From the NCBI GenBank assembly GCA_030280995.1, contig JASXTE010000017.1, positions 12,886,498-12,950,497 of the forward strand: a stretch of DNA of 64,000 nucleotides, written 5' to 3'. Shown piece by piece: positions 57,882 to 64,000 of this stretch (position 1 is its first letter; each line of letters begins with the position of its first letter). The notes below the pieces were generated by a model, which was given only the letters and a program-made list of their open reading frames with translations, was not told the DNA's origin and did no database searches. The DNA is from Hemileia vastatrix (lineage: Eukaryota > Basidiomycota > Pucciniomycetes > Pucciniales > Zaghouaniaceae). The position numbers and the translations under genes were made by a program.

Positions 57882-58377
57882 CAGCCATTTTGTTAATGGC
57901 TGAAAGATCGTTTATATTTATATGAGCAATCAAAGACACTGATAGTGACTTTGATTGCTCATCATTTACATACCTGCAGCCAATTTAAAACTGGCTGCAC
58001 CTCACATACTCTCTGCATGCAACCAAAGTTGTTTAACACAACTTTGGTTGCATGCAACTTAAATTTATGCAGCCAGTTTTAAACTTGATGCTGTTTTTTA
58101 CTTATATGAGGGCTACATAAGTTGCAAAAGCAACTTTGGAGGCCAAAAAAATAAATTACCCCAGCCAGTTAAGCTGGCTGGGAGGGTGAACCTATATGCA
58201 AGTATGAGAGCCAGCAAAATTGCTGAAAGTGACTTTGGTTACTATATTGTTCATTTTACCAGCCATGAAAACCTGGCTGGTTGGCATCTAAATTACACAA
58301 AAAAGTGACCCAAGCCACTTCAAGTGGCTTGGGTCACTAAGCTACACTTAAAGCTGGAAGCCAGTACTTAACTGGCT
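57882..58377. repeat. Cluster of ten short-loop hairpins
   Basis: Inverted repeats follow one another over 496 bp: 57882-57902, 57924-57960, 57975-57999, 58014-58056, 58119-58136, 58160-58182, 58212-58225, 58258-58281, 58304-58338 and 58359-58377. The strongest are 58014-58056 (19-bp arms, 5-base loop) and 58304-58338 (17-bp arms, one-base centre). Arms reuse a few words: CAGCCA/TGGCTG, AACTTTGG/CCAAAGTT, CAAGCCACTT. Almost every arm is intact although the DNA between them is ordinary AT-rich sequence. I know of no transposon or RNA family with this layout; function unknown. Confidence 0.85.
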
Positions 58378-59648
58378 GCCGAATCACTATTATACATAGT
58401 TCAGTGATCAGAGCCACAGATAGGGCCTTGCTCCCTCTTAGAAGCAGCATCTTGTAAGTAGTTTTTAATTTTTACAATGTAATTATTTGATAGCCTATAA
58501 ATTATTTTACTCAATTTCAATGAGAATTTTTGGAATTCCCCTATATAATTTTACCTGCCTGTGTGTACCGAAAAATATGATGATAATGAGGCAAATTTTT
58601 ATTGCAGATACATTCATCATACTGTGTATATATTTTTCTGAAAAATGAAAACTGCAATTGAAAAAAGAATCTAGATAAATATAAAAGGCAACCAAATTGA
58701 TTTTCATGTGGCTTTGATTGCCACACATATTGAACTTACAATCACATAAAGCAAGGTTGAATTGAAAAATTTAATAAGGTGTAATTAAAGCCACATGATC
58801 ACCATTTCATTGAATTTTTTTCACAATGTGCAACAGTATAAAAACTGCTGCATGTAATTTATTTAGAAAAAAGTTAATGAACCAGCTTGCAGAAATTTGC
58901 ATTACCCTATCATTGAGCCTGTATGCAAGGTTTCATGAAAGTGGAAAAAATCTAAAGAAAAGTGCTTTCAGAAAAGAAACTCATCACTAAAAAGAAATCC
59001 CCATCCATTTCTCTATAATATTTTGGATTCAGCTTTCTCCATCATACTTTTTTCTTCAAATAACATAAAAATTGCTGACCATAAAAGTTTCTAGTGAACT
59101 TTTTTCTATATCTTACCTGGTTGTCTTCCAAAAAAAAACCTTTTCACCACTTGATTTGCTTTCTTATATTTAATCTCTCTCTTGTAAATTTTTTATTTTT
59201 TTTAAAAAAAACAAAAAAATACTAATAATTTTATTGAGTTTTCAGGATCATTTTCTCTACCTTATCATATCATAAATCTTTTTTTTTCTTTTGAGTAAGG
59301 AATTTTCACAAGTATGTCCCTTTCTTTTATTTTTTCATTAATTGAAAGAGTTAATTATATATTTGTAAGAATTTATTGCAGAAAACTTAAAATTTCAAAT
59401 TATTTTTCTATTCTTTAGTCAACTCATCTCCTAAAAAAAGAATTTTTTTAAAATAAAAGTAAGCATATCTTATAGTTTTTATTTGTCTACAAAGCCTTTT
59501 CTTGTTCTTTATTTTTTCTATATATTAATATTTAAAGATAAAATAAGTATCATAGTTTTCAAATGTTTAAGGGATAATTTTTTCTTTTCATAGTTAGAAT
59601 TTAATGGATTTTTCCTTACCATTATAGTATTACTTACATTATGGTATA
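58378..59648. other. AT-rich spacer without a gene
   Basis: I see no gene. Near 58690-58725 GGCAACC, GTGGC and TTGCCAC words resemble hairpin arms but form no strong stem. Two short overlapping minus-strand frames near 58507-58728 have no family resemblance. Confidence 0.45.
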
Positions 59649-60457
59649 GCTTTCATGCTCCATGTGACACTTGAGGCAAAAGCAGCTCATTAAATCAATA
59701 ATAAAGAGGTCTAAATCCATATTTGAAGCACAGAAAGTGATTCTACATAGCAACTGCAATTTTCCTTTGTGTACTCACTATTCAACCGTGCTAATCTAAA
59801 CTTTAAATCTAAATTAGTTAATCTCTCAATAGTGTGTTTAGTCTTTTCCTCAATAAGTGGCACACAGCGCAACAGTCAATGCAATATTCCACTAAAAGGT
59901 TTATTAAGTGTCTGTGGGTTATTAACAGGGGTAATGAGAATGGAAGGGATGGGTAGTGGAGGGTCAAAGGGTTAAACGGATGTTAGTGAGGAGTTTTCAG
60001 GTGTAACGGGTGTTTTTTTGGAGGTCTGTGGTGTGCGGAATGATGGATGGACATGAGATCAATGTGAGGAGGAGTAATGGATATAAATGGGATAGGATTT
60101 TGGTTCGACATTCTTTAGAATTAAATTATAAAACATATATATAGTTAATAGTGGTAAAGCTTCAGGTTAAATCATTATTATTGTACATTTCCTTATTTTC
60201 TCAGTAATCATTTCTAAACTTAAATATTTGATTATTGAGTTTACAAACCTTTGTGATATCCTAAGAATATTAATATTACCTTTAAATTATATTGAGATTC
60301 TTTTCGAACATATCTTGAAGAAGCAGCTCTTCATTCAAATCATCTTTGAATCACTTCCTCAAACATTTCCTCTGTACTTCAAAGAAGTTTCTAAACTCCT
60401 CCCTCCATCTCACTTTCAGGAACACCCTTGACCTTGTGCATAGGTCGTCCGGTGACA
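59649..60457 (+). repeat. R1 LTR-like repeat, copy d (809 bp)
   Basis: It begins GCTTTCATGCTCCATGTGACAC (worn start) and ends GTCGTCCGGTGACA. The flanks share GTATA (59644-59648 and 60458-60462), a 5-bp TSD. It aligns with R1 copies b (same sense) and c (reverse). It lies 74 bp before the first Met of the plus-strand cysteine-cluster gene, so it is either a solo LTR that landed there or the 5' LTR of the element to which that gene belongs. Confidence 0.65.
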
Positions 60458-60531
60458 GTATAATTTAATTGTCTGTAGTTCTCATTCTTTGCACTACTAC
60501 GTCCTTTTTCAGGTGTTTTTAAATTCTTTAA

Positions 60532-62470
60532 AAATGGCACCTGTTCAAAGCACTCCTCCTACGGGCACTACTACTAGGGCTCGTGCCAGAGCAGGCCAAC
60601 AGCCACACAGTCTGTTTCCCGCACTCACTCCCTGGAACCTCTCAACCTTAGCGAACAGGAACACTCAGTCCAATCTGTGGAAGACATCCCCCAGGATTTT
60701 GATGACTCTAGTGATGAAGAAGAAGGAGAGGATACAATGCATGAGGCACCATCTGCCCCTGATACTCAAATTTGCATAAAAAAGGCAGAGCCACCTCCAT
60801 TCACAATGCTCCTCAGCCAACCTGCTGAACTTCCACTCTTTCTTCTTCATCTACACATCACTGATAAAATTTTTATTCATCTCCTTTCTCTTCATTATTT
60901 TTCCTTCACAGATCATGACTGGATCCCCAGATTTTGATTCATCAGACCTTCCCTGCTTCACTGCTCCAAAGGACTATGCTTGTAAACAGTGCATCCACAT
61001 GTGCAGACCTTGCACTTTCACTCTTCCTACTCCTCAGGCCAAATTCTATAACAGGGCCTGTGATTCCTGAAACTCTAAAAACAAAAGATGTGACATAGAC
61101 CCCAACTATCCAATACCTCTGCCTTCACCTTCACATAAATATATTTCCAGATCTCCCACCAGGTGACCAGAACTTGGACCTGCTTCTTCATCTTTATCTT
61201 CTGCTCCTTCCAGAAGATCATGCCGTTCTATCCCCAAAACACTTCCTAAAAGACCTGCTTTATCCTCTCAAGAGTCTGCTTTTATCTCATAAAATTCAGC
61301 CAAAATAGCTTCAAAATTATCTCCCAGGCTGCTAGACTGCATCCAGGTGGCCCTCCCAACATTAGGCCAGCCTGCCTTGCCAGAAAGCAAAAATCAGGCT
61401 CAAAACTCCCAAATTCAGACAGATAACAGCCAAATTCCTCCATCAAACACCAAAAACTCTACACAAAAACCTCCTAATGCTCCCAGAGCAATGTGTACCA
61501 CCACCATTTCTTCATCTGACCACACCAAAAATTCCAACATCTCTAGAATGCCTGCTAGAGGCCCCCTGAAAACACCAGAGCACCTAAAACTGCTCCTCAA
61601 CAAAAATCTCCTGTTCCATCAAGAAGAACTAAATTCACCTCTCCTCTGGCCACCAATTATTCCTCTTATAGTTCCCTTTCTTCTAGATCTTCATCCAGCA
61701 GATCACAATCAGCTACCAGGTCACCTTCTCCTGGTCCTTCCTTCAACCAAGCTGGCACTCCTCTGCCAGTAACTAACAAACCTGCACCAAGCAATAATAT
61801 AAACAACAACAACAACAGCCCTGATGCTCTAGCCAGGCCAATGGAACCTCCTTCTTCTCCTTCATCTTCTCAACAAAAGTTTGAGGATGACCATTAAAAT
61901 CCATACCTCCATCTGGCGGACCCTCCTACAACATCTATTCAACACTCTTCAGCTGTCCAGATTCTGGCTGCATACAAATTTGAAGATCTCCCAATCTGTA
62001 AGTACCAAAATAAAAAATTCCAGTTTCTTCTACAGAGAATAATTACTGATTCAATTTTTCTGTTAAGTTGGAACCCCGCCTCCTGCAGCTGCATTTGGAA
62101 CTGGCCAACCTTTAGAAACTAATTTGAGGCTGGATTTTGCTGATATGAAGCAACACCTTAGTGTGATGTGTTCTAACATGCTTAAGGACTTCGCCCTCCA
62201 TGCTCTGTTAAATGATTCTGAAAAGAATCTGAGGAAACAGCTCCTTGTGATCACTGGAAGATTTCTAGAATAATCAACAACACCTTCCAGCACTCTCTTC
62301 CTGCTTCTTCCACTTCTTCCCAAAGTTTACCTTCTGACCCGGTACCTGATCACTATAACCCATATACTCTTTCCAGCTTCCTACACTACAAAGAACACAG
62401 TTCTACATTCAATCCAAACAAAAAACAAAAAAGCCAACACAATCCAGACCAACCGCTGGAGACTTAGATA
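60532..62470 (+). pseudogene. Decayed gene with Zn2Cys6-like cysteine cluster, copy 2
   Basis: The first Met (60532) opens APVQSTPPTGTTTRARARAG. A frame change near 60595 leads to an acidic stretch (QDFDDSSDEEEGED, about 60683-60727). From 60915 a frame encodes SSDLPCFTAPKDYA, then C-x2-C-x6-C-x15-C-x2-(TGA)-x6-C at 60981-61091, close to Zn(II)2Cys6 spacing with a stop at the fifth cysteine. A Ser/Pro/Gln-rich region with an Asn run follows (to about 61890, after another frame change), then NPYLHLADPP. A possible 70-bp intron (GTAAGT...TTAAG, about 61999-62068) precedes a helical stretch (DFADMKQHLSVMCSNML). No RT or other domain is seen. Gag-like ORF or dead zinc-cluster regulator; unresolved. 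Confidence 0.55.
61999..62068 (+). other. Possible intron in the decayed gene
   Basis: The segment starts GTAAGTACC and ends CTGTTAAG, has the length of a typical fungal intron, and separates two stretches with protein-like composition. A splice here is a guess from GT-AG signals only. Confidence 0.3.
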
Positions 62471-62633
62471 ATAAATTTTTTTATTTTTTTATATTTTTAA
62501 CTAAAAAACTAATAACATGCTAAAAAATGAAAATAATTAAACAAAATTTCCCAACAAAATTATGAGAGCTGAGAAATTAAAATGAAATGAATAATAATAA
62601 TATGAAATAAATAATTATTACAAATGGTATCCC

Positions 62634-62890
62634 CCAGCCAATTGATGAGCTGATCCCCTGATACCTTACCCACTTCCAAGTGCACCTTGATGTGGATACA
62701 CCTTTAAACAAATTTTGAATGATTTGAAATAAAAATTAGAGATAAAAGAAGAAAATAAAAATTGGAACACTGAAAAATATGAAATAAATAAAAAAGAAAT
62801 TAGCATTGCCCAGCCAATTGATGAGACTTTCCCCACAAATTCTTTCCCACATCCAGGTGACCCTGATGTGGTAACACCATAATTTTTTGA
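62634..62890. repeat. Two-copy tandem repeat (about 175 bp)
   Basis: The segment starting CAGCCAATTGATGAG at 62637 recurs at 62812, each followed by similar text containing CCCAC(T/A)TCCA and CCTGATGTGG. Non-coding. Confidence 0.65.
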
Positions 62891-63149
62891 TTTTTTCTTC
62901 TTTATATCCTAATAAACCCCATAAAAAATGAAAAGAAAAAAAGAGAAAAAAGAAAATAATCTAAAACTACCATCTAACACAACCATAAACACAAAAATCA
63001 GAAAAAGAAAAAAGAAAAAGAAAAAGTCCAGCTCCAAGAAAGTCTAATCCAAAGAAATGATCACAGGGTGGGCTCCCTCCAATAAGTAAAAATGATGGGA
63101 GACCACCAGTGATCCACCACCAATCCAAATAGACAAAAATAAAGAAGCC

Positions 63150-63625
63150 AGTCCAAATCCAGTAAGCCAGTTTAAATTCATAGTGGACTTGAAACCTAAA
63201 TAATAAAAACCAGCACTAGGATTCATTTAGGACAAACAAAATACTTGAAACAGACATTATGGGGTAACTGTTCTACAGAGCTGCCAGCTCATCAGTTACC
63301 CCCACACTTGCCAAAACAAAATCTAGAAGCCCCCTCCCCCCTCCCTGGGTACCTTCTAACAAGACACAACAACCAACACAATAAACCAAAACCAATAAAC
63401 GTGAAGAGTCCGGCACTTGAAGACCAAAAGAATTTACAGTTTAAAGTCATAGAGGACTAAAACCTGTGAAGAAAAACCAATACTAGGGTTCAACCAAATT
63501 AAGAGAAGAAGTTGGAAACAGACAATCTGGAGTAACTGTTGATAGAGAAGCCAGCCCATCAGCTACCCCCACACTTGCCAAAATAAAATCTAGAAGCCTT
63601 ACCCCTGGGTACCTTCTAAAAAAAA
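63150..63625. repeat. Two-copy tandem repeat (about 270 bp)
   Basis: Shared blocks include GGAAACAGACA or TGAAACAGACA, GTAACTGTT, ATCAG(T/C)TACCCCCACACTTGCC and CCTGGGTACCTTCTAA. The units begin near 63170 and 63440. It lies just 3' of the gypsy integrase end (minus sense), where an element's 3' untranslated region or LTR would be, but I cannot define LTR ends. Confidence 0.65.
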
Positions 63626-63699
63626 AGGTTCCATAAAAACAGATGCACAGAATCACCAAAAAAAAAAAATACAAAATTAAATAATGGTCCATAGTTTAT

Positions 63700-64000
63700 C
63701 CTCATTGTGGAGTCAATCTTATTCACTTCTAGTGCCTCTTTGGTTAAGTCTTTTCACCTGATCAGAAGCCACTCTCAACTTCAAGACTGCACTATCTAAC
63801 TCCACCAAAACATAAGAACCTCCAGACACCTGATATCTGACTCTGTAAGGTCCATTCCATCTGTCAACAAAATTTTTTCCCCACTGGCTCTCTAAACTTC
63901 TATTTTACACCAAAATCAAACAACCAGGTTTCAAGGGATTCCTGAGTCAATGAGCCAACTTCTTGTCCCAGTATCTGACTGATTGATTTCTTATCTAAAT
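63700..64000 (-). pseudogene. Ty3/gypsy integrase C-terminal fragment, cut by window end
   Basis: The minus strand reads YWDKKLAH, LRNPLKPGCLILV, SQWGKNFVDRWNGPYRVRYQ and GGSYVLVELDSAVLKLRVASDQVKR. This is the C-terminal part of a gypsy integrase, including the GPY/F region (WNGPYRV). Stops within (before LRNPL, and at VxNRSLES) show decay. The rest of pol should continue beyond 64000. It differs in sequence from both other gypsy elements in the window. Confidence 0.85.

Overview
This 64-kb window is strongly AT-rich eukaryotic DNA made almost entirely of transposable elements and their debris. I found no host gene, tRNA, rRNA or CRISPR array. The best-preserved proteins are the Gag-Pol fragments of a Ty3/gypsy retrotransposon. 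Their protease, reverse transcriptase and integrase closely resemble, from memory, elements that are abundant in rust fungi (Pucciniales). A rust fungus or a related TE-rich basidiomycete is therefore the likely source. This is inference from family resemblance, not from a database search.

Layout: (1) 492-6540 is a roughly 4.5-kb CACTA-like DNA transposon that has received a solo LTR (815-2044) and a 261-bp MITE. (2) 6617-12992 holds scattered copies of an LTR-like repeat called R1 here, a decayed gene with a Zn2Cys6-like cysteine cluster, further MITEs and low-complexity purine-rich DNA. (3) 13020-16119 is the eroded pol of a chromodomain Ty3/gypsy element on the minus strand. (4) 16120-37269 is one Ty1/copia element split by three insertions: a 4.5-kb CACTA-like element (17991-22485), an 11-kb CACTA-like element (22588-33671) carrying a regular array of about 607-bp units with 42-bp palindromes, and a 439-bp MITE (36001-36439). 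(5) 37270-57306 is a third 4.5-kb CACTA-like element in or beside the copia right LTR. It was itself split by a Ty3/gypsy element present as LTR-internal-LTR-internal-LTR (39627-55116). (6) 57307-64000 holds a cluster of ten hairpins, another R1 LTR, a second decayed copy of the cysteine-cluster gene, tandem repeats, and the end of a minus-strand gypsy integrase cut by the window edge.

The nesting can be ordered by target-site duplications (TSDs). Removing each insert with one TSD copy rejoins the interrupted sequence; the clearest case is the copia GAG-pre-integrase motif across 17990/22489. Apart from the gypsy tandem, nothing looks recently active. The two gypsy copies share the same four coding breaks, and the middle LTR is a mosaic of the outer two, which points to unequal LTR recombination after the element had already died. 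The three 4.5-kb CACTA-like elements have no coding capacity, but all keep a pyrimidine-to-purine switch at the same internal position.
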